From Lachnospiraceae bacterium UBA3645 (GTDB lineage: Bacteria; Bacillota; Clostridia; Lachnospirales; Lachnospiraceae), in assembly GCA_002373555.1 (NCBI GenBank), contig DFKM01000219.1:1-10269 (forward strand): a stretch of 10,269 nucleotides of DNA, written 5' to 3'. Shown here piece after piece: positions 1-6,490 of the stretch; positions within the stretch are counted from its first letter, which is position 1, and each line of letters begins with the position of its first letter. The notes below the pieces were generated by a model that was not told where the DNA came from, did not search any database, and saw only the letters and a program-made list of their open reading frames with translations. The translations under genes were made by a program, and so were the position numbers.

Positions 1-234
1 ATCGCCATGGACTTCTGGGCCAGTGTCGAGCATCAGCTCAAATACAAAAAATCGATCCCGAACGAATCCGAGATCGTACAGGAACTGACCGAATGCGCGG
101 ATGTCATCGCCCAGACCGACCGCAAGATGATGGAGCTGCGGGATAAGATAGACGCTGCGGAACATGCTTCTCCTGACGGAGGCGTCGATTCCATCATGGA
201 TAAGCTGTCCAAATTTGCCATACCGACGATCTGA
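1..234 (+). CDS. C-terminal fragment of a small alarmone synthetase (GTP pyrophosphokinase, RelA/SpoT-type)
   Basis: Partial gene entering from the left edge; the reading frame is open from base 1 (I-A before the first Met) and ends at TGA 232-234, so 77 residues are visible. The start of the fragment, around AMDFWASVEHQLKYK, matches the conserved segment that follows the synthetase core in RelA/SpoT-domain proteins such as RelQ/YjbM and RelP/YwaC, where it reads roughly IRTIAMDFWASLEHxLKYK. The rest is a helical tail (ECADVIAQTDRKMMELRDKI) as in small, single-domain synthetases. Known of the family: cytosolic transfer of pyrophosphate from ATP to GDP/GTP, making (p)ppGpp in stress. The catalytic residues lie outside the window, so activity cannot be judged. 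A strong hairpin follows directly, so this is the last gene of its transcript. It could also be the end of a longer protein, but the length after the motif fits the small class. Confidence 0.85.
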   Translation: MAMDFWASVEHQLKYKKSIPNESEIVQELTECADVIAQTDRKMMELRDKIDAAEHASPDGGVDSIMDKLSKFAIPTI

Positions 235-259
235 ACCGCTCGTCTCCCGTTATCAAAGA

Positions 260-307
260 ACGGGCATCTCATCCATGATCCATGGGAGGAGATGCCCGTC
301 TTTTTTT
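260..307 (+). terminator. Rho-independent terminator after the alarmone synthetase gene
   Basis: An 11-bp perfect stem (260-270 with 289-299, ACGGGCATCTC/GAGATGCCCGT) with an inner CCATG/CATGG stem is followed by C and seven T (301-307). The T run is on the plus strand, so it ends transcription from the left. Its last bases overlap the stop codon of the convergent larC; no T run exists on the minus side. Confidence 0.9.
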
Positions 308-1616
308 ACTTATTCAGCATTCTGTAGAGGTCCTGCAGCGGAATTCCTTCTCTTTCCGCAATGGCTTTCAGGTCTTCATATTCCGGATAAGCCTTCTCAA
401 TTCCATCAATAGAGCATATCTTCACCCGTACAGGCCCGTACGGCGTATCTACTGTCTCCGTTCTGCGAACCATAACCGTGCGCTGCATGGTCATCCTGCG
501 GATGCCGATCGTGGTCGTTTCCGCGAAAATGATGTTTTGAAGCTTCCCGCAGACAGCTTCATCACAGATCACATTGATCTGATATCCCGGACGGTTCTTC
601 TTCATGAAGACAGGCGTGAAATGCACATCCCGGGCGCCGGCTTTCATCAGCTTCTCCATCAGATATCCCAGAAATTCACCGGAGCAGTCGTCCAGATTGC
701 TTTCCAGCTTGACGATCGTATCGCCCTGCGCCGTTCCGGACGCAGCATTGTCATCCGCGTCAATCACAAAAGCTCTCACAAATCCGGGTCTGTTATACTC
801 GCGTTTGCCGGCGCCGAGACCGGTCTTCAGGATCCGGTATGCCTCCGGCAGCTGATCACATGTTCTGACAGCGGCTGCGATCGCCGCGCCGGTCGGCGTC
901 ACCAGTTCGCCCCGGACATTCACGGGGATCAGTTTCAGGCCTTCCGCTTCAGCAATATTCGCGACCGCCGGCACCGGTACGGGAATGATGCCGTGCTGAC
1001 ACCGGACCGTTCCGTGACCTTCGCAGAGTCCCGTAACGATGACATCTTCTATTCCGAGATCGTCAAACAGAACAGCCGCAGCTACGACATCGACAATCGA
1101 ATCCACTGCACCGACTTCATGAAAATGCACTTCCTCGACCGGTTTCCCGTGGGCTTTGCTCTCCGCCCGTGCAACGATCATGAAGATCTTCTTTGCAAGT
1201 GCGTTTGCGCCGGGCGTAAGATCTCCTGCATCAATGATGTCAAAGATCTCCTTCACGCCGCGGTGCTCATGGTGATGATGGTGATGCTCGTGGTCATGAT
1301 GATGCTCGTGATCATGATGGTGCTCATGGTCGTGATGGTGCTCATGGTCGTGCTCATGCTCTTCGTTCTCGTGCCCATACAGATATTCCATATCATGATC
1401 ATGATTCTCGTGGTCATGGTCCAGGATCACGTCAAAATCGCAGCAGTCCAGTCCCGCTTTGCTCTTTCTGCTGATCCTGATCTCATATCCCGAAAGCGGC
1501 AGCGAAGCAAGCGCTGCCTTCAGTTTTTCTTCATTTCCGCCGAGATCCAGAAGCGCTGCCACTGTCATATCCCCGCTGATACCGGATTCACATTCCAGAT
1601 ATAAAAGCCTTCCCAT
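306..1616 (-). CDS. larC: LarC, pyridinium-3,5-bisthiocarboxylate mononucleotide nickel chelatase (nickel insertion protein)
   Basis: 436 residues from ATG 1616, chosen because GGAGG sits 5 bases upstream (GGAGGTTGTTATG); the frame stays open for 72 more codons upstream but that stretch crosses a terminator and promoter. Family marks: N-terminal YLECESGISGDM (6-17), HFHEVGAVDSIVD (about 165-180), LESNLDDCSGE, then FTPVFMKKNRPGY and TTTIGIRR near the C-terminus. LarC proteins use CTP to place nickel into the NPN cofactor of lactate racemase and related LarA enzymes, in the cytosol. Residues 66-118 are extremely His-rich (27 His), as in other nickel chaperones, and contain four tandem DHEHHH units. 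In Lactobacillus plantarum the protein is split into larC1/larC2 joined by frameshifting; here it is one uninterrupted frame. No larA, larB or larE is in the window. Own promoter upstream. Confidence 0.93.
   Translation of the reverse strand: MGRLLYLECESGISGDMTVAALLDLGGNEEKLKAALASLPLSGYEIRISRKSKAGLDCCDFDVILDHDHENHDHDMEYLYGHENEEHEHDHEHHHDHEHHHDHEHHHDHEHHHHHHEHRGVKEIFDIIDAGDLTPGANALAKKIFMIVARAESKAHGKPVEEVHFHEVGAVDSIVDVVAAAVLFDDLGIEDVIVTGLCEGHGTVRCQHGIIPVPVPAVANIAEAEGLKLIPVNVRGELVTPTGAAIAAAVRTCDQLPEAYRILKTGLGAGKREYNRPGFVRAFVIDADDNAASGTAQGDTIVKLESNLDDCSGEFLGYLMEKLMKAGARDVHFTPVFMKKNRPGYQINVICDEAVCGKLQNIIFAETTTIGIRRMTMQRTVMVRRTETVDTPYGPVRVKICSIDGIEKAYPEYEDLKAIAEREGIPLQDLYRMLNK
1278..1349 (-). repeat. 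In-frame tandem repeat (4 x 18 bp, DHEHHH) in the His-rich loop of larC
   Basis: Residues 90-113 of LarC are four exact copies of Asp-His-Glu-His-His-His. At DNA level the units differ by synonymous CAT/CAC and GAC/GAT changes, so the protein repeat is better conserved than the DNA. An 18-bp unit can vary in number without a frameshift. Likely a nickel storage or handling tract (inference from other His-rich nickel proteins). Confidence 0.85.
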
Positions 1617-1641
1617 AACAACCTCCGTAATCGTTTGTGCT

Positions 1642-1670
1642 ATTTTACACTTATCGGGAATAATGCGCAA
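1642..1670 (-). promoter_or_regulatory. Sigma-A-type promoter of larC
   Basis: On the minus strand -35 TTGCGC (1665-1670), a 17-base spacer and -10 TAAAAT (1642-1647). The -10 matches 5 of 6 consensus bases. It lies just past the terminator of the DUF2325 gene, so larC is probably its own transcription unit with a leader of about 20 bases. Confidence 0.6.
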
Positions 1671-1672
1671 GC

Positions 1673-1701
1673 AAAAAGACTGCCGGCAAACGGCAGTCTT
1701 T
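1673..1701 (-). terminator. Rho-independent terminator after the DUF2325 gene
   Basis: A perfect 11-bp stem, AAAGACTGCCG (1675-1685) with CGGCAGTCTTT (1691-1701), has a 5-base loop and ends in five T on the minus strand. It begins 22 bases after the DUF2325 stop codon and marks the end of the DUF3793-flavodoxin-DUF2325 unit. Confidence 0.92.
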
Positions 1702-1723
1702 CCGGATTCAGATGATTCGAATA

Positions 1724-2011
1724 TCAGCCCGCCTGCAGAGCCTCCTCCAGGATCTCGTTCAGCGCGGTGCCGCTGCTGGTGTGACATCTCACGATGTTCG
1801 TACGCGTTTTGTCCATATCGGACAATGCGCATTTGACCATCTTGTGAGAGACCGTGTTGGTAAACAGGATCAGCAGGTCCGGCGAACCGATCTGCGCGGA
1901 CAGATTGGCTGCCATCTGCGTAAAGACCTTCGCTTTGCAGTTGTGCGATTTGCAGATTTTCTTATATTGGCTGACCATTCTGTCATGGCCGCCGACAATG
2001 ACTACGCTCAT
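1724..2011 (-). CDS. DUF2325 family small protein
   Basis: 95 residues from ATG 2011, with AGGAGG 6 bases upstream (AGGAGGTATCTATG). The family marks are visible along the whole length: VVIVGGHDRM at 3-12, the LLILFTNTVSHKMV block in the middle and RCHTSSGTAL near the C-terminus. It is therefore complete and of the usual size for a single-domain DUF2325 protein. The molecular function of the family is not known to me; the Gly-rich start and alternating beta/alpha pattern suggest a small Rossmann-like fold (inference). It is the third gene after DUF3793 and flavodoxin, 77 bases behind the flavodoxin stop, with no terminator in that gap, so co-transcription is likely. A clear terminator follows it. 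No signal peptide or membrane segment, so cytosolic. Confidence 0.88.
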   Translation of the reverse strand: MSVVIVGGHDRMVSQYKKICKSHNCKAKVFTQMAANLSAQIGSPDLLILFTNTVSHKMVKCALSDMDKTRTNIVRCHTSSGTALNEILEEALQAG

Positions 2012-2088
2012 AGATACCTCCTGGCGCCCTGCGCGTCCAAGCTGTGGTGAACAGTAAACGTTTTATAATAATTGCTCCCGTGTCCGGA

Positions 2089-2511
2089 TCAGGCTTCCGC
2101 CATGGCCTTGCCGAGCGCTCTGCATGCCTCCAGCGCATCATCGTCCGGATATTCATTCGCGATCAGGCCTTCCCCGCCGATCACTGCGGCTCCGGCATTC
2201 GCTGTACGCTCGACCCAGTCACGCATCCACTGGCCGTCTCCCCAGCCGTAGGATCCGAACAGAGCGACCTTCTTGCCCGCGAGAGATCCTTCCAGTTCTG
2301 TGAAGAGCGGTTCCACGACAGACTCTTCAAGCACTTCATCGCCCATGGCCGGGCAGCCAAGCGCCAGAACAGCTTCTCCCGCAAGATCTGCAGCGGAAAT
2401 ATTTTCCATATCCAGAAGCTCGGCTTCCTTGCCGGCTGCCTGAATTCCTTCTGCGACAGCTTCCGCCATGGCCTGTGTATTTCCGCCCTGTGACCAGTAT
2501 GCAACTTTCAT
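2089..2511 (-). CDS. Short-chain flavodoxin
   Basis: 140 residues, the normal size for a short-chain flavodoxin. The start ATG 2511 has AAGGAGG 9 bases upstream. The FMN phosphate loop is SQGGNT at 7-12 following the first strand (KVAYW), and the second and third FMN-contact strands are recognisable as ALGCPAMG and VALFGSYGWGDGQWM, with an aromatic GWGDG loop typical for stacking on the flavin. Function in the family: a soluble FMN one-electron carrier that replaces ferredoxin, often induced when iron is scarce. It lies 66 bases behind the DUF3793 gene, on the same strand. From memory, flavodoxin and DUF3793 are repeated neighbours in Clostridia, often near ferrous iron transport genes. A small 5-bp hairpin (ACTCT/AGAGT, 2550-2563) lies in the gap upstream but lacks a T run and is not a terminator. 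Confidence 0.93.
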   Translation of the reverse strand: MKVAYWSQGGNTQAMAEAVAEGIQAAGKEAELLDMENISAADLAGEAVLALGCPAMGDEVLEESVVEPLFTELEGSLAGKKVALFGSYGWGDGQWMRDWVERTANAGAAVIGGEGLIANEYPDDDALEACRALGKAMAEA

Positions 2512-2577
2512 TTTCCATATCCTCCTTGGACTGTATATCTTCTTTGATAACTCTTTGCAGAGTATTATCCGTTTTGA

Positions 2578-3201
2578 TCATGCTGCTGTTCCGGCGTATC
2601 TGTCCCGTTTCTTTTTATAGAGACGGATGATCTCCGGAAGACTCCTCCCGGCATGCAGAAGCCGGATCATTGTATCGCTCGCTCTGTTGTATGCATCAAA
2701 CAGCTTTTTCTTCGCTTCGGCATCTGCATATACCTTCCAGTAACCGGCCATGAGGAAATGCTGGCCCCGGTTCCTGATGAAACCGCGCACGTCCTCTTCC
2801 GGATAGCCGAGAAAAACACCCATTTCATGCGGAAAAACGCATCTGCCGTTCCTGCATTCCGCATATCTGTTCGCCAGTTCGGTCAGAATCCCGGAAACAG
2901 AACATCCCGTATAACCTTCTTCGCGCAGGATCCGGAGATTCGCCTCCTGCATCAGGCAGGCCTCCAGATCGGCTTCCCTGTACAGCAGCAGCGACACTCT
3001 GTTTCCCATTCGGCCAAGTTCAAAGCAGGTGATATCCGTTTCCGCAAGGAGATTTAAAAGCGAATTCTCACAGGAAGCGGGGAGCATCATCAGATTCGAT
3101 ACTTTCAGACCTGTGATCAGCGGTGCGCACTGCACGGCGGTCTGCCATTCCAGTCCCTGTCGGTCCATGCTGTTTGCTAGTTCCAGTACATCGCGGCTCA
3201 T
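2578..3201 (-). CDS. DUF3793 family protein
   Basis: 207 residues from ATG 3201; GAGG lies 8 bases upstream (AGAGGAAACTAAATG) and a consensus promoter precedes it. The recognisable DUF3793 pattern is CAPLITGLKVSNLM (25-38), an internal NRVSLLLYR strand, then FPHEMGVFLGYPEEDVRGFI and the GYWKVYxD block, followed by a Lys/Arg-rich helical C-terminus. Function is not established. The CPHE/FPHEMGxFLGYP block is the most conserved and could form a metal or cofactor site (inference). No signal peptide and no membrane segment. As first gene of a unit with flavodoxin and DUF2325, it probably serves in redox or iron homeostasis, an association by neighbourhood only. Confidence in the family is good, in the role low. 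Confidence 0.87.
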   Translation of the reverse strand: MSRDVLELANSMDRQGLEWQTAVQCAPLITGLKVSNLMMLPASCENSLLNLLAETDITCFELGRMGNRVSLLLYREADLEACLMQEANLRILREEGYTGCSVSGILTELANRYAECRNGRCVFPHEMGVFLGYPEEDVRGFIRNRGQHFLMAGYWKVYADAEAKKKLFDAYNRASDTMIRLLHAGRSLPEIIRLYKKKRDRYAGTAA

Positions 3202-3221
3202 TTAGTTTCCTCTACTTTATA

Positions 3222-3235
3222 TTAGTATTAACTAA
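3222..3235. promoter_or_regulatory. Candidate DtxR-family (metal-dependent repressor) operator
   Basis: TTAGTATTAACTAA is an inverted repeat, TTAGT-N4-ACTAA. Known DtxR/IdeR boxes carry TTAG and CTAA half-sites, and the spacing TTAG-N6-CTAA here equals one of the half-site pairings in TTAGGTTAGCCTAACCTAA. It covers about +3 to +16 relative to the predicted start of transcription for the DUF3793-flavodoxin unit, a good place for repression. The regulator is not in the window. Confidence 0.4.
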
Positions 3236-3244
3236 CCATAGCGG

Positions 3245-3273
3245 ATTATACATCTCTAATCTTAGTCTGTCAA
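3245..3273 (-). promoter_or_regulatory. Perfect consensus promoter of the DUF3793-flavodoxin-DUF2325 unit
   Basis: Minus strand: TTGACA (3268-3273), exactly 17 bases, TATAAT (3245-3250). Both hexamers are 6/6. Expected transcription start near 3238, giving a leader of about 37 bases to ATG 3201. A promoter this strong normally needs repression, in keeping with the palindrome just downstream. Confidence 0.88.
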
Positions 3274-3347
3274 CACTTACTTTTGGGTCCGTCTAATTCG
3301 GCTGTCCGCCGTGATCCTTTATCTGATTTCTGATCAGGACAAAGAAG

Positions 3348-3375
3348 TTGCCTATTTCCCGGACTTTTGTATAAT
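3348..3375 (+). promoter_or_regulatory. Promoter of the Ser/Arg-repeat membrane protein gene
   Basis: Plus strand: -35 TTGCCT (3348-3353), 16-base spacer, -10 TATAAT (3370-3375). Leader of about 60 bases to ATG 3443, with no evident structure. The 240 bases between the divergent genes (3202-3442) hold this promoter, the opposite promoter and operator, and nothing else I can name; a stretch GGCTGTCCGCC at 3300-3310 resembles part of the palindrome at 4587-4673. Confidence 0.7.
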
Positions 3376-3442
3376 AAAAGCAAAGACATCGATGCATTTC
3401 TGACCGATCCGGTTTCCCAACGAGAAAGAACGAGGTACGATT

Positions 3443-4585
3443 ATGCCGCCCAGAGGACACAGTTCCAGTTCGAGAAGTTCCAGTTCGCGCAGCTCGAGCT
3501 CGCGCAGTTCAAGTTCGCGCAGTTCCAGCTCCAGAAGTTCAAGTTCACATTCTTCAAGCTCGAGAAGTTCCGGTTCGCGCAGTTCATTCAGTTCATCCCG
3601 CAGCTCCGCCTCCCGCTCCACCGGCAGCTTTTCCCGTACATCCCGTGCGGCCGGCACCGGACTAGCCGGCGGTGCGCTCTTCTCCCGCGGACCGTCCGGA
3701 CATTCCTCCACCAGCCGGACAAGCCGTTCCGTCACCCGGCCCATGAAGCCGAGATTCAACCAGCCGAAGGGATATCGTCCGACCGGTTCCGGCAGCCCCT
3801 CCTACCATTACGGCCGTCGGCATGACTACATCTTCTATCCTGTTGCCTGGACGGATTCGGAGACCGGTACGTATTATGAGAAGGGCTATTATGATGAGAA
3901 CGGCCGCCGCTACGACAATGTTTCCTTCGAAAAAAACGGCAAGTTCGAAAATGTCGTCTGCAAGTGTCAGTATTGCGGTCAGGAAACCGTTCTTGATCTG
4001 ACCTCGGAAGAAACGGCGAACAAAGCCCTGCAGTGTCCGGCCTGCGGTGCGCCGATGTCCATCTCTTCGGAGCTGGACGAATATGACAGCACGGAAGGCC
4101 GGATTCCCTATTCGCCCGAGGTTACCCGCCAGGGCGGTACCAGAAAGCGCAGTCATCTGAAAACGATCCTCATTGTCATTGCCGTGCTGGTGGGACTCGG
4201 AATATATGGAAGTACGCTTTCCAACGATGAAGAATCCTATGACAGCGGCCAGACGATTACGAATACAGCCGATGACAGCATTGTTCTTACGCAGACTTCC
4301 GATCATGCTTATACGGAAAACGGTTCCGCAAACGACAAGGAACTTGTCTGGGACGATGAGACCGGAAGCTATTACGATGCCTCCACGGAATGCTGGGTTT
4401 GGTATAATACGGATGTCGATCCGGCTGTCTGGCAGTACTGGTATGAAGGGATCTCCTCGGACTACGGTGATTTCGGCTGGATGGAGCACGATGCCGAAGG
4501 CTGGTGGATCGAAGAATCCGCCGGCAACTGGGTCGCGCTGCCATCCCAATATGACACATCGAATCTCTGGTATATAGAAGACTGA
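3443..4585 (+). CDS. Unrecognised membrane protein: Ser/Arg repeats, zinc-ribbon-like motif, one transmembrane helix, Trp-rich C-terminus
   Basis: 380 residues from ATG 3443 (GAGG 7 bases upstream). Order of parts: residues 6-50, a five-residue repeat of mostly R-S-S-S-S; 51-110, Ser/Arg/Gly-rich and probably unfolded; 125-170, a Tyr-rich folded stretch (TGTYYEKGYYDENGRRY); CQYCG (175-179) and CPACG (198-202), two CxxC pairs as in zinc ribbons; 241-260, one hydrophobic helix (TILIVIAVLVGLGIYG) after the basic TRKRSHLK, so the N-terminal part should be inside and the C-terminal part outside; 300-380, acidic with about ten Trp in DDETGSYYDA- and EHDAEGWWIE-like units. There is no signal peptide. 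I know of similar hypothetical proteins in Lachnospiraceae only by general impression and assign no function. Stands alone, divergent from the flavodoxin unit. Confidence 0.85.
   Translation: MPPRGHSSSSRSSSSRSSSSRSSSSRSSSSRSSSSHSSSSRSSGSRSSFSSSRSSASRSTGSFSRTSRAAGTGLAGGALFSRGPSGHSSTSRTSRSVTRPMKPRFNQPKGYRPTGSGSPSYHYGRRHDYIFYPVAWTDSETGTYYEKGYYDENGRRYDNVSFEKNGKFENVVCKCQYCGQETVLDLTSEETANKALQCPACGAPMSISSELDEYDSTEGRIPYSPEVTRQGGTRKRSHLKTILIVIAVLVGLGIYGSTLSNDEESYDSGQTITNTADDSIVLTQTSDHAYTENGSANDKELVWDDETGSYYDASTECWVWYNTDVDPAVWQYWYEGISSDYGDFGWMEHDAEGWWIEESAGNWVALPSQYDTSNLWYIED
3458..3592 (+). repeat. 15-bp tandem repeat encoding (R/H)SSSS
   Basis: About nine units, residues 6-50, with H or R at every fifth position (6, 11, 16, 21, 26, 31, 36, 41, 46). 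Units use AGTTC, AGCTC and TCGCGC variants, so they have drifted at synonymous sites. The repeat keeps all three forward frames open and makes an antisense frame of Glu-Leu repeats, both of which are artefacts. Confidence 0.85.
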
Positions 4586-4586
4586 T

Positions 4587-4673
4587 GAAACAGCGGACAG
4601 CCCATGGGGACAGGTTCCGCGGGTTATTTCCGATAACCCGCAGAACCTGTCCCCATGGGCTGTCCGCTGTTTC
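4587..4673. repeat. Long palindromic hairpin element with GGGGACAGGTTC core
   Basis: Arms 4587-4627 and 4633-4673 pair in 40 of 41 positions (only C4618/A4642 fails) around a 5-base loop TTCCG. The outer GAAGAC (4577-4582) and GTCTTC (4674-4679) extend the pairing past a 4-base bulge. It fills the whole space between two convergent genes and touches both stop codons. There is no T run, so it is not a standard terminator, although it may stop or protect both transcripts. The GGGGACAGGTTC and GAACCTGTCCCC ends recall REP-like palindromes associated with Y1 (IS200-type/RAYT) transposases (memory, not verified). Confidence 0.8.
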
Positions 4674-4677
4674 GTCT

Positions 4678-5598
4678 TCATATCCCCTGCAGATCAAATG
4701 CAGGGATAAAACTCTCCAGATATGTTCCGCCCTCCTGGCGGAACCCCTTCTCCACGCCGATCCTGGCAGCGAAATCCAGCACCTTTTCATAGGCCTGCTC
4801 ACTAACCCGGCCTGCCAGTTCCGGATACTTCTCTCCGATCCCCGGCATCGGTGTATACTGATTCATGATGCTGATATAAATCCTGTTTCCATACGTGACA
4901 TGGAGATACCGGATCACTCTCTTTGCATTTCCGGTCTGCCCCGGCAGCACCAGGTGTCTGACGATCACCCCGCGCTTCATCATGCCGCGGTCATCAAACA
5001 CCGGCACACCCGCCTGCCGCACCATTTCCGCCAGCGCTTCCTTCGCCCGTTCCGGATAATCCGGACATCTCGAGTACCTGGCCGCAGGTTCCGGATCGAT
5101 ATATTTGAAATCCGGAAGCCATATGTCGACCAGGCCGTCCAGCATCTGCAGCGTCCTGACAGATTCATATCCGCTGCTGTTATAAACAACGGGTATCCCG
5201 AGTCCTTTTTTCTTTGCCGACTCCAGTGCTTTCACGACGGACGGTACATAATGCACTGCGGTCACAAGGTTGATATTGTTGGCCTTCTGTTCCTGCAATT
5301 CCAGAAAAATATCTGCAAGCCGGTCCGTATCGATCACCCGCCCGGCATGATTTCCCGAGATCTCCCGGTTCTGGCAGAACACACATCCCAGCGGACATCC
5401 CGAGAAAAAGACCGTCCCGGATCCTTCCTTCCCGGAAATGCACGGTTCTTCCCAGAAGTGCAAAGCAGCACGGGCTGCAGTGATCTCTGCACCCATGCCG
5501 CAGGCACCGTATATACCGTGCAGCCGGTCTGCTCCGCAGTTTCGCGGGCAGAGGCGGCAGCACCGGTATTCATCTTCAATCGTCAAATACGCCCTCAT
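4678..5598 (-). CDS. PflX-like radical SAM protein (pyruvate formate-lyase activase homologue, COG1313 type)
   Basis: 306 residues. The radical SAM [4Fe-4S] motif is CPLGCVFC (C68, C72, C75) in a GTVFFSGCPLGCVFCQN context. The N-terminus has a second Cys set, CRLCPRNCG to GACG (C14, C17, C21, C33), the signature of the PflX group. Further on are NLVTAVHYVP, VYNSSGYES, the WLPDFKY strand and a late HLVLPG, also as in this group. Chemistry: reductive SAM cleavage by a radical mechanism; the substrate of the PflX group is not established. It starts at ATG 5598 inside the end of the MBL gene (23-base overlap), so the two are translationally coupled. The ATG has only a weak GATGGA ahead of it; a TTG four codons later has GAGGG 5 bases upstream and is a real alternative. 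The gene ends at the long palindrome. Confidence 0.87.
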   Translation of the reverse strand: MRAYLTIEDEYRCCRLCPRNCGADRLHGIYGACGMGAEITAARAALHFWEEPCISGKEGSGTVFFSGCPLGCVFCQNREISGNHAGRVIDTDRLADIFLELQEQKANNINLVTAVHYVPSVVKALESAKKKGLGIPVVYNSSGYESVRTLQMLDGLVDIWLPDFKYIDPEPAARYSRCPDYPERAKEALAEMVRQAGVPVFDDRGMMKRGVIVRHLVLPGQTGNAKRVIRYLHVTYGNRIYISIMNQYTPMPGIGEKYPELAGRVSEQAYEKVLDFAARIGVEKGFRQEGGTYLESFIPAFDLQGI

Positions 5599-6490
5599 AA
5601 TATTCCATCAGATGGGTCTCTGCGAACATAGCCGCGCCCTGTTCGGGAGTGAAGTTCAGGAAATCTTCGAATCCCGTGCGCAGTTCCGTAAGATATCTGT
5701 GCCATTCGGTCGGATCGATAAAGGGATTGCCGGCTTCGCCTTTCTTCCTGCGTTCGTTCTTCTGATATTCATCGCTGTGGAAAGGATGGTTACCGAGCAT
5801 GATGTCGACCTTCTCATCCCATACCTTCTCGATGGATTCCACGAAAACGCGCTGCATGGAGAGCGGCTGTCCGAACTTCTTCAGGCCTTCTGTGGAAAGA
5901 GAACCGTAGCCGGAACCGCCGTAGATACCGACACGGAGCGTCTCGCCGTCCACATCCATCTCCCAGAAATGGGACATGACGCCGATGGTATGTCCGGGCG
6001 TCAGCACGCATTTCATCTTCACATTGCCGAACTCCAGTACATCGCCGTCTTCCAGCATGACATCGGGTGTAAAGGGCTCATTGTACGGGCCGAGACCTGC
6101 ATCCAGTCTCTTCGTCCGCTCGGGATTTGCAAGCATATCTTCCGTATCGACTCTGCCCATGTAAGTCTTTGCGCCCGTTCTGGCGACCAGCGCCTGAATG
6201 CAGCCGTAATGATCGGTATGTGCATGCGAGCAGACGATCCACTTCAGATCACAGATATTAAAGCCCAGCTTCTGAATGTTGATCAGCAGTCCCGGATATC
6301 CCGATGCGGCCGGAACATCCAGAAGAAGCAGCCCGTCACCGGTATCGATCAGGTGGGATGCGCACCACAGATTGCCCACATAATACAGATTTCCGGCGAT
6401 CTGAAAAGGATCCCTGTCGATCAGATAAGGACGTGCTTTCTGTTCTTCCGTAGGCATCATGTTGCCGAAACGAATATACTTTGTTGCCAA
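5576..6490 (-). CDS. Metallo-beta-lactamase-fold hydrolase, B3-like zinc ligands
   Basis: 304 residues from TTG 6490. I prefer this start over ATG 6535 because AAAGGGG lies 8 bases before the TTG, while the ATG has no ribosome site and would lie at the very 5' end of the transcript from the promoter at 6544-6572. The ligand set is complete: SHAHTDHYG (H89, H91, D93, H94), TPGHTIG (H167) and GNHPFHSD (H235). It is the order seen in class B3-like MBL proteins, with two zinc ions expected. The early part carries YYVGNLWCASHLIDTGDGLL, the typical first strands of the fold. No signal peptide, so a cytosolic hydrolase and not a secreted lactamase. The substrate is unknown. It is coupled to the PflX-like gene by a 23-base overlap, which suggests a joint pathway. 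Confidence 0.88.
   Translation of the reverse strand: MATKYIRFGNMMPTEEQKARPYLIDRDPFQIAGNLYYVGNLWCASHLIDTGDGLLLLDVPAASGYPGLLINIQKLGFNICDLKWIVCSHAHTDHYGCIQALVARTGAKTYMGRVDTEDMLANPERTKRLDAGLGPYNEPFTPDVMLEDGDVLEFGNVKMKCVLTPGHTIGVMSHFWEMDVDGETLRVGIYGGSGYGSLSTEGLKKFGQPLSMQRVFVESIEKVWDEKVDIMLGNHPFHSDEYQKNERRKKGEAGNPFIDPTEWHRYLTELRTGFEDFLNFTPEQGAAMFAETHLMEYYEGVFDD

Noticed and set aside
1261..1420. Repeat tract considered as a CRISPR array
   Set aside because: It is an in-frame, spacer-free coding repeat for Asp-His-Glu-His units inside larC.
282..1604. A 440-codon plus-strand frame covering larC
   Set aside because: Antisense of larC; its Met/Val-rich middle is the reverse reading of the His tract, and it has no family features.
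2550..2563. ACTCT/AGAGT hairpin upstream of flavodoxin considered as terminator
   Set aside because: Only 5 bp with no T run on either strand; the operon most likely reads through.
3367..3825. Second forward frame and antisense Glu-Leu frame over the Ser/Arg repeat
   Set aside because: A 15-bp repeat without stops keeps several frames open; the products are pure low complexity, while the 3443 frame has a ribosome site, motifs and a membrane helix.
3662..4681. 339-codon minus-strand frame opposite the membrane protein gene
   Set aside because: Arg-rich shadow of the plus-strand gene without a ribosome site; it would also run through the palindrome.
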